64,000 bases of DNA, from positions 9,556,501-9,620,500 of the forward strand of contig NC_086259.1 of the NCBI RefSeq assembly GCF_021018805.1, in the 5' to 3' direction. Of this stretch, positions 25,482 through 36,700 are shown one piece after another. Source of the stretch: Prinia subflava (taxonomy: Eukaryota; Chordata; Aves; Passeriformes; Cisticolidae). The position numbers were made by a program, and so were the translations under genes. The first letter of the stretch is position 1; each line of letters begins with the position of its first letter. The notes beneath the pieces were generated by a model. It saw nothing but the letters and a program-made list of their open reading frames with translations. It did not search any database and was not told where the DNA came from.

Positions 25482-25720
25482 GTGGAACAGCTTGCCCAGC
25501 ACAGGAAATTGCTGAACTCTGTGGCTGCTCTGGAACAGGAGATTTGTTTCACAGATGCCCTGGTTCAGTGGAGATCTGGATCACCCAACACTTCACCTGA
25601 GCCACAGCAGAGCTCTGTGCCCTCCCCTCCTGCCCCAGACCAGGAGCACCCACGGCCCCCTCCCCACCCTCCCCAGCTGTGCCTGGCAAGTCTTGTCCTT
25701 GCAAACACACACTGAGTGTG
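25482..25720 (+). pseudogene. Possible degraded ERV internal (leader/gag) remnant
   Basis: An open frame of 77 codons follows the tandem repeat. Its first half is ordinary and its second half is proline-rich, and the DNA is much GC-richer than the AT-rich sequence that resumes after about 25,830. No gag signature such as a major homology region or zinc knuckle is visible, so the retroviral link rests only on position downstream of the LTR candidate. Overlapping frames on the other strand (25549-25851) are probably shadows. Confidence 0.25.
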
Positions 25721-26129
25721 ATCTGCTGGCACCACGTCCCCAGCTGCTTATGGACAGTGAGGTGGCCTGGGAATACACCAAACCTCCTTTTATTCGTGGC
25801 ATTGTTATTGAGACTATCAATATAAAATAAACATGGCAAAGTGCTGGGCAAACAGAGGGGTTTTAGTTAAAATTGAGGTCTTCTCTGACATGACTGAATT
25901 TAAAGGCAAATCAAGCTACTAAACTAATTTTTGCTTCTTGCCAGCAGACTCCCACACATAACTGCATACAGAAACTGGTAATTGCCCCATATTTTAGATT
26001 GTAATGGAAATCCAGACAATGCAAATCCTCATAATGACTGAAATTTATTCTTTCCCTTTGTTCTGCAAATATGAATTTAATTTAAATGAAACAGGTTAAA
26101 TTGAAGCCTCTCATTTTGTAGCAGTCACC
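25721..26129. other. Unique DNA, nothing recognised
   Basis: Composition returns to AT-rich after about 25,830. No repeat or open frame of interest, and no second LTR copy was recognised here. Confidence 0.4.
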
Positions 26130-26220
26130 AAAAAGTAAAAAGAGAAAAAACCCAAAACAAAACCATAAAACCAACCAACAAAACTCAAAAAGTACCAAAA
26201 CAGAAAACCAAACCAACCTA
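26130..26220. repeat. A/C-rich low-complexity tract
   Basis: Runs of A interrupted by CC or C (aaaacccaaaacaaaaccat, aaaaccaaccaacaaaac). No G-rich or T-rich interruptions and no clear fixed period. Confidence 0.8.
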
Positions 26221-27608
26221 AAAGGAAGGGGGAAAAGGCCCTGTGTAGAAAATCCATGCTACTCAGTATGTACAAGATAAATATTAACTTTTCAAATACA
26301 GCAGTTGAAAGTACTAGTCCAAACACTGGCAATATTTTGTACTGTACTAAACTAAACGTTTTGCAAAAATCATGTTTTACTTTTTCCCATTCAGAAAATG
26401 AAGGTGCTGGACATAGGAATAAACAGCTGCAGAAGTGAAAAGATCATTTCTCTTAAAGGACAAATCACAGAAATCCTCGTCACGATCTTGGGAAATGCAT
26501 TCTGTGTAGATGGAGAGACAGATTGAGATGTGTGTACAGAAAAGTATGTACCTTCTGCATCTTCAGTGGGGTTTGGAAAGAGCCTTTGCCCATGCTCAGA
26601 GGAAGCAAACATCAAAAGTTTTTGAAAATCTTGATACCTCAGTGTACATAATTATTTTGTTAAGAATTTAAGAAAAAATCCAAGGGATACCCCAGTTTAG
26701 CAAAGACCTAGAGCTTCTTGCTTTAATTATTAAGATGTACTGCAGAAATTTTACCTAGTTGACAATTCATGTCACAAATGAGTAGAATATATTGCCTTTC
26801 AAAATCACAATCTTTTTCAAATACCAGTCAAGTGCTGTAGAACCTACAGAATACATTTCTCCAGCAGAAGATGTTCATCACCAAAATATATCCAGTTTCT
26901 TCTAATGAAAGAGGGGAGGTCTTTGCTTCTAAAGTGCAGGTGCCCAACCTTGTGACAGCAGACACAAGGGGATAAAAAGGACACCCAACAGGAACACACA
27001 GAAATCTTGTGTGAAAGGGAAAGTCATCAAATATGGAGCCTTCACTTGTTCAAGCTCAAAATCTACATAAAATTCTTGTAGTATAGGTTACTGTGGTGTG
27101 TGAAGAAGTGCAAAAATGAGTGTAAATTAGATGATTTGAGATACTCTTAATGGCTGCTTTTGCTGAACATTGAGCTATTGAGAAAGTTACATTTCTGCAG
27201 ATCAACAGGCAGGCAGCGTGCAGCAGAGGCATTCAAATGGGACTGACAAATGGTTCCACTGTTTTATCAAAGCAATTTTAATTTCTTTTATTTTACAACC
27301 AAATTGTGAAACCTGTGAGATAACTGGAATTTATTTAAATATGAGGAAACCAAAGGAATACTTGGAAATGTAGCATGAAATGACCCTGTTTGGATTAGTT
27401 TTATATCTATTCCCACATCAGTTTGCTTCTATACTTTTCAGGCTTCTCAGTTTTAAGAGGATGATTGGCAAACTCCTGAGAGAGAAGAGTGGCTCTTCGA
27501 GCCCAGGGAACAGCTGGAAAGACAGATGTTACACCATTTTGTTGCTGGGGGAAAATAAAACAAGCTGGTAATACCAACTGAATAAAAATGTTTAAGTTAA
27601 TTCCAGTT
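26221..27608. other. Unique AT-rich DNA, nothing recognised
   Basis: Only short open frames (74 codons at most) without recognisable motif, and no repeat family seen. Confidence 0.45.
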
Positions 27609-27680
27609 GTGACCACATGACCAGCATCTACTGTGTTTGCAGCTGTGACCATGTGATCAGCATCCACTCTGTTTGGCCCT
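27609..27680. repeat. 36-bp tandem duplication
   Basis: Two adjacent 36-base copies (27609-27644 and 27645-27680), beginning gtgaccacatgaccagcatc and gtgaccatgtgatcagcatc, agree at 28 of 36 positions. The duplication keeps an open frame on the minus strand (27407-27694), which explains the repeated residues there, but that frame looks non-coding. Confidence 0.8.
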
Positions 27681-28539
27681 TCATCCAAACACATCTGGTA
27701 AAAATATTTCAGTAGTGTGGGGAGAAAGGAGGCAGTGTGTGTGCAGATTGTGTTTTATTTCACCACCCATAATACTTTGTTTTTCTGATGGAATTTTTGT
27801 GGGTTGATAAATAATGGGAAGAACACTGAAAATAAGAATGAGCATAAGGTAGGCATAAATAGGACTTAAATAACCACAGAAGTCATATTATACAGAACTG
27901 ATTTCCAATTATTATGAGCTTTAACTTAGAGTGTTATTATTAAAAATAAACATATGGAAATATTCCTTTGAAAATCCTTGTGTTACACTGAGACAAAGCA
28001 ACAGGAAGCACACAAAAAAGTTATGTAATGTCTAGATAGAAATTCTGTTATGTCACCTAAATAGGGAATACTACTTGGAAACCAAATAAAGGTCAATTAC
28101 AGGGTATTACCACACAATAACGAAAGACATAGGATCCACATCCACTTACTATCTAAAGGTACATAAAAGTACATTTTTTAGTGGGTGAGTACATAAAGAA
28201 CACACCTACTCTTTTTGTAAGTCAGAAGGCATGAAAATGAAGTGCATTAATCCAGAAAAAGTGCTCTAGGTTGGTAAATACCTTCAAATGGCCATCTGCC
28301 CACAGAAAATCAAAGATCTGAGGTGCTCCCATGTGAATGGAGTTTGTACAATGCCCTCTCTGCACGTTCTCATTCACTATCTGTTATATAAAACCCTAAT
28401 AAAAGATCCTTTAAAGACTCAAATCTGTGACCCAAATCTGGACTTGGCTCCTTCCTTTAGGAGTGATCAATGTCAAAAAATCCACTCAGATGGGAAGTCA
28501 GTAACCCACTACATTAGAACAAGTTGTTTTGGGCTTCTT
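27681..28539. other. Unique AT-rich DNA, nothing recognised
   Basis: No gene or repeat family recognised. The best open frame is 87 codons (28288-28551, plus strand), without recognisable features. Confidence 0.45.
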
Positions 28540-28725
28540 TGCCACAGCTAATTTTGACATCTGCCTATTACTGCAGAAACACAATTCCCCTGCTGCTGAT
28601 AGGCTGGCAGAGCTCAGCAAAGCTTAACTGCATTTTAAGCATTACAACTTAGGGCAATTATCTGAAATTAAAGAAAGTGTTGTGACAATTAAACATTATT
28701 TAGGTCACATATTTGATATTTCTGG
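28540..28725. promoter_or_regulatory. Candidate conserved non-coding element (motif-based)
   Basis: Non-repetitive block with clustered AT-rich cores: gggcaattatctgaaattaa (28652-28671) and gtgacaattaaacattattt (28682-28701), preceded by agcttaactgcattttaagc (28621-28640). It could bind homeodomain or nuclear-receptor factors (taggtcaca near 28701). Inference only. Confidence 0.18.
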
Positions 28726-30031
28726 TACATCAGACAACCAGAGTTCAGGGCTTGTGCAAACTGACATTGTGTTTCTGCTGTGTGAGCAACAAGTAGCAAA
28801 GAAATGAATCACCCACACTGAGCCTTAAAAGGGCTAAAATCTCTCTCCAGTCGAGAAGGTGCCCAGGAATTACTGCTCACCTGTATAACAGCATTCAGTG
28901 ACAGTAAGTACTTATTGTTCGTTCTTTACAGGACCACAGAGAAGCAGGATTTAAACCATTAGTGGCAGTTTTATCAGGGAACTGCCTCCCCTTTTGAGGA
29001 GGGGAGACAGTTAATTAACCCAAAATTCTTTTGAATTACATGTGATTGTAGTGACTCAAACACACTTTAAATTTGCTTTTATTTTTTGTAAAATATCAAT
29101 CAGCATTATGGTGCTAAGAGTGATTTTGGATGTTAAAAAACTGTTCCTACTGACAGTCAAATCCCACTCTTCTGTCTGCAGCTATGTGAGCCACTGATCT
29201 TCCCATCAGATACTGGTCAACAAGAATTGAAACAACTTTGTTCTCAGCAAAGCAAAATAACTTCTAGAAAAATTAGATATATGCCATGATTAAATTATGG
29301 TTTTTATAGAGAGAGAGCAAAGAAATTTTCATTTAAAAATTAAATTTTATTTCTTTTATTTGTTTGAGGTTTTTGGGATGGTTTTTTGGTTTTTGTACCT
29401 CTTGTCTTCAAATGAAAAATGTGATGTTCATTATTTCAGACCCTGAAGAAGTTACAAAACCATTCAGTTGTATTTTTGGATTTTTTTTTTCTGGCTCATG
29501 TCATTGCATGACATCCCAATACTGAAGTCAAGGTGAATTTTCCAATACTTAACCCACCAAAACCAGCTATGGTGAATAAAGCGTTGCTCTGAACTAGTTC
29601 TACCCACAACACACAGTATATCCAGAACTTCTATACTGAGGTTTTCTACTCCTGGATTATATTTCAGAGATCAATTCCAATTTTGCAAATTACTGCTCTT
29701 ACTTGTCCAAAGTCCTGTTTAGGCACCAGGCTATACATGCCATTTTGCCAGTTTAGACACATGGTTTGTCTCAATGGGAATGGAATCTGCTATTTTAATT
29801 AATGTCTTCTAGGGCCTGTGGCTGTGCCCTAGGCAAGTCCAGGAAATGCTTCCTAAAACTACCACCTCTTCCAACTAAAGGGTACAGTGGGACCAAAACA
29901 CCCACTGCAGCAAATGGAATGATCAAGATGACAATTGTGCACTTTTTATATGAAATGTGTGGCAGTAGCTCCTGCCTGAGAATCTTGTGAGACAGGATTA
30001 CAGTCAGGAGCGTGACTTTAACTCACTGGAC
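28726..30031. other. Unique AT-rich DNA, nothing recognised
   Basis: No gene, RNA gene or repeat family recognised. T-rich patches near 29343-29400 and 29475-29490. Confidence 0.45.
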
Positions 30032-30073
30032 ATTTTAACATACATGTGATTTTAACATGTGATTTTAACATAC
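30032..30073. repeat. Short tandem repeat, 13-17-bp unit
   Basis: Three copies of attttaacat with spacers acatgtg and gtg: a small local duplication with no wider context. Confidence 0.75.
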
Positions 30074-30369
30074 GGGAGTACCAGGGGCAAATGATACTTT
30101 CAGAATTCAAATAAAAACTGTGCTCTAAAATAACACATTTCAGACATGAAGTCTTTTTATCACAGACAATGAGACAAGTAGAAACATATTAAACTAGGTT
30201 CATACTAAACATGCCCTGAAGGGCAAGGGACATACATGCAAAATGTGCATTTTCAGAAAACTAGCATTCAAACATGGACCATCGACCTACAAATAACGCC
30301 ATTACCATACATGTAAAGCAGAAATTGCATTTTCACACACATGTAGAGAGCTATAAATGCAGTTTATAC

Positions 30370-30620
30370 TTTGTTGTAACCTGCAGTTGCCACCAGAGGT
30401 GGAGCAGCCCAGGCCTGTGGGGTGCAATGTGACGAGGACACGGCACAAACACCCGCGTGTGCAGCACCACCACCTGGCACGCCTGGGCTGCAGTGCCTCT
30501 GGACAGATGTTCCCATGGAATGGGAATGCTGGAATGCTGGAATGCTGGAATGCTGGGGCCTTCTCCCCTTTTGTTCTGCCCTCCAGAGCTTTGCCTGGCA
30601 TCCCAATACTGTGGGTCAAA
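30370..30620. repeat. GC-rich patch with (GGAATGCT)4 octamer array
   Basis: The surrounding 250 bases are GC-richer and hold several CpGs (gtgacgaggacacggc, acccgcgtg, ggcacgcc). Within them the 8-mer ggaatgct is repeated four times without error at 30523-30554. The repeat creates the look-alike open frames on both strands between 30302 and 30795. The patch may derive from an interspersed repeat, but I could not assign one. Confidence 0.6.
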
Positions 30621-30789
30621 TTTTTCTCTCGTTTTTTTTATTCATTCCAGATTGCACCAAGACACAGCAGGGAAATGCAATCAGGGGATTCTGTTCTTTG
30701 ATTTGAACAGGAAAACTTTGGAAAACTTTAAGATAGTCTGTGAGAAAGAAATAAAGCATTTGGGCATCCCTCTGCAGTACAAGGTTTGG

Positions 30790-31300
30790 GACTGAAAATC
30801 TTGCAGAATTTTTATGCAACGGAGTCGATTATGCCAAATATATATTGCAAAGCTGTGTTTTAACTGCCTCTCCCAAATCCTGCCTGACTCTCAGTCGCAT
30901 GGTACAATCTTGTTTGTAAATAATTTCATTTAGAGAGGGGTGGGCTGCCTAAAATGAAATAGATTCTATTTTCAGCAAACGCCCCACACTCATCCTAAAG
31001 GAGGATGGTCTGCAGTGTATTCCCCCTTCTAGAGCAAAGGCAAGATATCTCTTTGCAGATACTTGCAGATATTAAAACATAATTGTATTTTCAACAAGTT
31101 CTAATGTCTGATGGAGCACATGCCTTTAATATATCTATCAACAGGCAAATAAATGCCTTTAATGTTGCTGTCAAAGCAGTCCCCACACTATTTGCACACA
31201 GGCCTGTTCTCACAGCTCAGTTTAACCTCAGTAACATTCTTAGGGTAAAAGAAGTCACAATGGTTTTTCCACCTACAGAAGTCAACATAAATTGATAGAA
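30790..31300. promoter_or_regulatory. Candidate conserved non-coding element (motif-based)
   Basis: Non-repetitive, with preserved CpGs (caacggagtcgattatgcc near 30819-30837, ctcagtcgcatgg near 30890, caaacgcc near 30977) and AT-rich cores (tgtaaataatttcattta near 30916; atgcctttaat twice, at 31120 and 31153). No convincing coding frame. The repeated atgcctttaat words 33 bases apart suggest paired binding sites. Conservation untested. Confidence 0.25.
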
Positions 31301-33020
31301 ATAGATGGGGTTTAGTCTAGTTTCTTTGATTCTTCCTCTGTTATTTAACAGTAATTGCCCCTGACGAAGGTGGTACCTAAATCCAAGGGAATGGAATGCC
31401 AGAAATCCTGTTGTCAGTTAAGCAGAACTTAAATTCTCACATCAATGACATGTCTGTGGTAGCTCAGTGTTGCTGGTGATGCTCTTACAGCACTTCTACA
31501 CTCAGTACAACATCCTTGTTTCACACAAGCAATACCAATCATTAAAAATTTCCAGTCTGCATCTGGTATGCCTTGTGACTATTAGACAGAAGGGTGGTGG
31601 AACTTGTATTTTCAAGCATGGAGAGAGCCAGATGGAATCTGAGGCCTTGGATCTCCTGAGCAGCAGCCAGCAGAAGCTGCTCTTGGCTAAATTGAAGAAT
31701 ATTAGATGATGTAAACATGCACTGACCAACAGGGACCTAGGATGGAATTTTAATTTCAACAATTACCAATCAATTACCCAATAACAACCTGCATGCTTAC
31801 AGCCAAATTATGGTAACGCTAGGACAGGTAAAGTTCTATTTGTGCCACCCTCTGTACCAACACTGCTTTGCTGAAAACAGGGTAAGAAGTAAATAAAAGA
31901 AAACAGAACTGTTACCACTAACAGGAAATTGCATAAACATCACAATCAGGATCGTTCTGAAAAGACAGCAGGGATACAGCCATGGAATGTGGCTGCAGAT
32001 TATCAAGACAGTGGCAAAAAATCAGAACCATTATGCATCTCTCGATCACTTTTCCGCTTTTCCCTCTGTCATTGAGTAGCATATAACTGTTAGGATATTG
32101 CTTTACAGTCAAGGAATTTCAACTCAGGAAACACTCCCAAAGTCAGCTCATTTCAGTATCTCCAGCAATGCTGCTGCAACGAGATCACTGCTAACATGTG
32201 TGGGAAAGGGGCACAATCCCCCTGCCAGCTAATGCCTCCAGAACCAATTGTGGAAGTAACACTTGCAATCCCCTCATCCACGCCTATCTGTGTGGAGAGC
32301 TACAGAACAGTCCTCCCTGTAAAACTCTGCCATGAAAAATAAATCTTTCTAGACACTGAGACTTCTGCCTCAGTTATTAATATTGCTATTATATTTATAT
32401 TTAGGGAATGCATCAGGACATCATAGAAACTGAATGTACAGATGTAAATTATATAAAGAGGAGTACCTTCCTGACTTTAAGATTACCACTGATTAATATA
32501 CTTGGAAAATTCACAAAACAAAGAATTATTTTCCATGAAAACACACATGACTGAACAACTACCTGAGTAAGCTGTTAAAAAAAAAAAAAAAAGCTGACAG
32601 CAGAAGAAGTTTATGGAAATCACACAACAATGTACTATAAGTGTTTATTAATTCCAGGGAGGATTCTTCTCTGAGTAGTTCATGGCCAGACTTTGGTTTT
32701 TTGTGCCTGGACTTCTGTGTACACTCAATGTTTAAGCACCTCCTACAAGTTACCCTGATGCTCAGTACAGAAAAGTCCTTCCTTCCCCACACTTTCATAC
32801 CATGCTCAGAGGGACCCCGGCACGTCTGTGGCAGGTGTGAACTCTGCAACTCACAACCTTCCATGGAAGTGACCTCAGTCCAGATCCTTGGATAAACAGG
32901 TGAACACCACCTGCACAAACTGGCCATCTCGTGTTGTGAGTAAATCTGGGACTTACTCCAGCCATATTTTTTGTCTTTTCTGGCAGTAATTCTCACATCA
33001 GCTCTGCTAAGAGTAAATGT
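31301..33020. other. Unique DNA, nothing recognised
   Basis: Contains a 17-A run (32577-32593) and otherwise unique sequence. The minus-strand frame 32559-33194 begins in the CR1 copy to the right and runs out through this stretch. It is not taken as a gene. Confidence 0.45.
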
Positions 33021-33298
33021 CAAGGATGCCAAGGGGATGGAGCCAGTGACAGGAGGAGCAATAACTTGAACTAAGCACAAAAAATTCCACCTCAACATGA
33101 GGAAGAACTTCTTTACACTGAGGGTGGCAGAGCACTGGAAGAGCTGCCCAGGCAGGGCAGGGAATCTCCCTCTCTGGAGACATCCCAAACCCACCTGGAC
33201 ACATTGTGCAACCTGCTCCAGGTGACCCTGCCACGACAGGGGTTGGACTGGCTGATCTCCAGAGGTCCCTGCCTTCTGTACTGATTCTGTGATTCTGG
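33021..33298 (+). mobile_element. CR1 LINE 3' end, forward orientation
   Basis: Typical CR1 order: ccaaggggatggagccagtg, aaaattccacctcaacatga, ggaagaacttctttacactg, agggtggcagagcactggaa, ctctctggagacatcccaaa, cccacctggacacattgtgc, ggggttggactggctgatct, ccagaggtccctgcc and the tail ctgattctgtgattctggg. It covers the end of ORF2 and the 3' untranslated region and is 5'-truncated. Small losses near the end (for example the missing 'ttccaacc') show it is not young. A 211-codon antisense frame overlaps it and is a by-product. Confidence 0.95.
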
Positions 33299-33310
33299 GA
33301 AATGACCTGA

Positions 33311-33358
33311 CAGAAAAACTGATCAGGCTCCAGAAAAACTGATCAGGCTCCAGAAAAA
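33311..33358. repeat. Perfect 20-bp tandem duplication
   Basis: The unit cagaaaaactgatcaggctc occurs twice without a mismatch (33311-33330, 33331-33350), followed by a partial third copy of 8 bases. It lies between two CR1 copies. Perfect identity suggests a recent event or an assembly artefact. Confidence 0.92.
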
Positions 33359-33450
33359 TTCTAGTCCAAGAAATGTTCAGGTAAAGGAAAGAAATAATCA
33401 GGGAGTTTTCACCACAAACAAAATAAAATAAAAGACCAATATGGTCTTAA

Positions 33451-33778
33451 AATCACATCATTGTTCAGGTTGGAAGGGACCTTTAAAGCTCATCCAGTCC
33501 AACTCCTCTGCAATGAACAGGTACAGCTCCAACAAGAGCAGGTTACCCAAAGTCCCATTAACCTCACCTTGAACGTTTTCTGGGATGGGGCATCTCAGGG
33601 CAACCTGTGCCAATGTTTTATCACTCTCATTGTAAAAAATACTCCTTTACACACAATTTAAATTAATTTTCCTTCAGTTTAAGACCACTAGCCCTTTCCC
33701 TATCAGAATAGGACCTGTCAAAAAGTTTGCCTCCATCTTTCTTACATGCCCCCTTCAAGTCCCAAAAGGCCACAGTAC
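33451..33778 (-). mobile_element. CR1 LINE 3' end, inverted
   Basis: On the plus strand it reads ttcaggttggaagggacctt, taaagctcatccagtccaac, gagcaggttacccaaagtcc, ttgaacgttttctgggatgg, cagggcaacctgtgccaatg, tcagtttaagaccactagcc and ctttccctatcagaatagga: the reverse complement of a CR1 3' region. Its 3' end is at 33451, so it faces the forward CR1 copy 150 bases to the left. It is more diverged than that copy (the AT-rich patch near 33632-33670 is decayed), so it is probably older. Confidence 0.92.
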
Positions 33779-36700
33779 TTTTATTTAAACTGCATTACAA
33801 AAGCTGGCTGTGGCACACACCTTACCTCATTTCTTGGTCTGATCAGAACAGCACAAGATTGCTGTGCTGTTTCTGACACTGTCCAGTTACCCCATCAGAC
33901 TCCACACAGATCACAAAGCAGTTCATCATCCCCTGTAAGAGAAGGTCCATACAAGCACAGGGAAGAACACATGGAAACAATCAAATAGAAAATATTAAAA
34001 TAAAAAAAGCTGAAAACCCTAAAAGAAAAAATAAACCAAAACATTGAGCACAAAATGACTTCACTAACTGTACTGAGCTTTGGAATCACACCAAACACTG
34101 GCATTGTGCCTCACTGAGGAGGCAGCTTGCCAGGATATTGCCATGGCCAGCTAATAACCATTCCCACACAATGGGCAACACAGATTAAACCCAAATATTT
34201 CAAGGTTTGCTTTAAAAATATTTTTACCATATTTAAGAAATAAAGCAGTATTTTATTCTTCCATATTGAAACTATTAAGCCAATTTCTTCAACACTAAAG
34301 CATTTTTTATTTCCACAAGCCACTGCTATATCTGTTTTCCCTCCTGGGTGTCCTGCTAGAGTGTGTGTGCACCCTTGTGCAAGGCTACAACGTCCTGGGA
34401 ATTTCTTTAAGTCACTCAAGTCCTGTGCCAGGTGTTTGTAAGGATTAATGTTTCAAGGACTTAAACAGATTGTGGATTTCTATAAATTGCTTTGAAATCC
34501 AGTTCTTAGACTGGATGAGAACTGATAGTACTGGACAGAGTTAAAGAAAAGCCTCTCTGACATTTTCATTTTTTATTATTTCAGCACTGTTGTTTCCTGT
34601 TTCATGCTGGAGCCATGGGGTTAAGAGATGTGACAGATTTTATGATGCACAAAGATTTCTTTTCTTAAGGAAAGCAGGCAGAGGTTGTGTTTTCCTAACA
34701 TCACTATGAATGATTTTGGTGATTTGCTCTTTGCTATCAGTAACTGATACAGTCATGGAAAATGTGATACAAGACAGAGACTTGGAAAAATTTGTTTTTA
34801 TGCTGTGGCAGAAAATCTTCTGTCTAACAGTACACGTTCCCTCTGGATTAAGTAACCTTTGCAAGTTTTCCACAAACTGATTCCACCGAATAGAAATTGA
34901 TTAATGAGCTCAGACACTGAAATTGTCACTAGAAAATAGCCATTGAGATTCCAGTCAGCAACCACCAGCCCCAGGGTCAAGGAACACCATGGACCGACTT
35001 AGCTGAAAAGAGAGCAGCCCTCATTTGTCTTCTCTCTAACTTCATTTTAACTGTGCCTGATGGCATTGGCTGCAGCCAGGAGTCTGCCACCACTTTTTTG
35101 ATAAACCCATGTACTGAGGGCTTCTTCACTGAGATGTAAAAATTCCTTCAAGGATGTAACTTCATTGGCCTGAACTTCCACTGCCTCTAAGCTTGTGACC
35201 TTATTTATACCTGTGCAAAACTGGAGAAACATTGGAATCAAACACAGTGTCATTCCAGGCATTAGAGGCATCATCTGTGATGTTATTTCTGAAGTTTCCT
35301 GATGCCATTGTTGCCAATTTCTTGGCAATACACACAGGAGCAGCATCCAGCTAACTTAAGAGGGTTCACCTCTCTTTGACTTCATTCTGCCTCATATCAC
35401 GACAGTTAACATAATGAGCCATGTTAAATAACAAACCTACATAAATTCATAAATGTAAGACTCCAAAGATCTTTCTGTGGACACTGTTCAACACTGCTCA
35501 GTCCCCAAAGCTCAGAAGTTTGCATCTGCTGGCCTGAGAGCCTGACTTTGCAGTACAAGCTACAGATACTGGAAATTATGTAAAAGTTGCATCACATAGA
35601 ATCATATTTTATAAGCTGGATTTCTAGAAAGACAAAAATTTTTGAATTATTAATGAAACAGTTCATGTTTTATCAACCAATTTTAAATTCTATTTTCCTG
35701 GTATCTATTCCATCAGTAACAAGAGATGTTTTATGTGTAGCATTAGAAAACATTTTTTTTTTTCTCTGAGATCTTAATACATTTATTCAGAATCAATTCT
35801 TCTTCTGTCCTTTAAAAACAATGTTTTTGTTTTTGGTTGGTTTTTTTTGATTATACAACAGTCCTATAGTCGAAAAGATTAGTCCTGGTTTTTATTCAGA
35901 CTTTCTATCCTCTCCACCTCCTTGCTGATTTCCTTCTTCCCATTATGTACTTCTTGGGAAGATGCAGTTTCCAGGGAGTTCTTTGGGCATAAATAATAGA
36001 GTTTGAAAGTTATTTCGTTATGTGAACACTTCTCAATCCCTGAGGTGTATTTCACTAATTGGGGTAGGGAGATGATGCTTTTATATTTTAAAGTTAGAGG
36101 GTTCCCAGCACTCACATGTCTCTAATGTAAATTGCAGCAAGGTATTAAACTCACCAGCTCTTTCTCACCTGCAAGATGGATGCCAGGACTTTCTTAGGAA
36201 TATTGTGATGGAAAAAATCTGATTTGTGCATGGATTATGGTGCAGGATTCCTGTGGACTGATGGTGACATCAGTGCCAGTTCTGACAATCCTGTGCCTGG
36301 GGAGAGCACAGTATCTGAGCTGCTACCTTCTATATTTCTATACAAATCCCTGTATTTCTAAATCTGTTCTGCATTTTAGAAAACATTACACTGCACTGCA
36401 AATCAAGGTACCTTTAAAAATAGCAATAAGTTACACCCAAAAGATCTTGTGAAATTAATTTTATTCAGCACATGTTAGCAAAGCTTTTTGTTTTATCCTA
36501 GCCAGCCAATAAAATAAAAGCAGCTAATTAATGAATATTAATTTTTACAGACAAAGCACTTCAGGCATTAAATTGCAAAGTATTAACAAAGTATATGCAC
36601 AAATTTATAATTTATTCCTATGCATACCCCTCATTTTTTCCTCTGATGTCGTTTTTGCACAATAATGGAGCAATAACAAATTTTAAGAGTATCTTGTGCC

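Noticed and set aside
32559..33194. 211-codon minus-strand open frame, the longest in the window
   Set aside because: Its first half is the exact antisense of the forward CR1 copy at 33021-33298, a well-known source of spurious frames. The rest has no recognisable domain.
34640..35346. Series of minus-strand frames that read somewhat protein-like, possibly a decayed retrocopy
   Set aside because: They are separated by stops and frameshifts and match no family I know. A translated search would be needed before calling a pseudogene.
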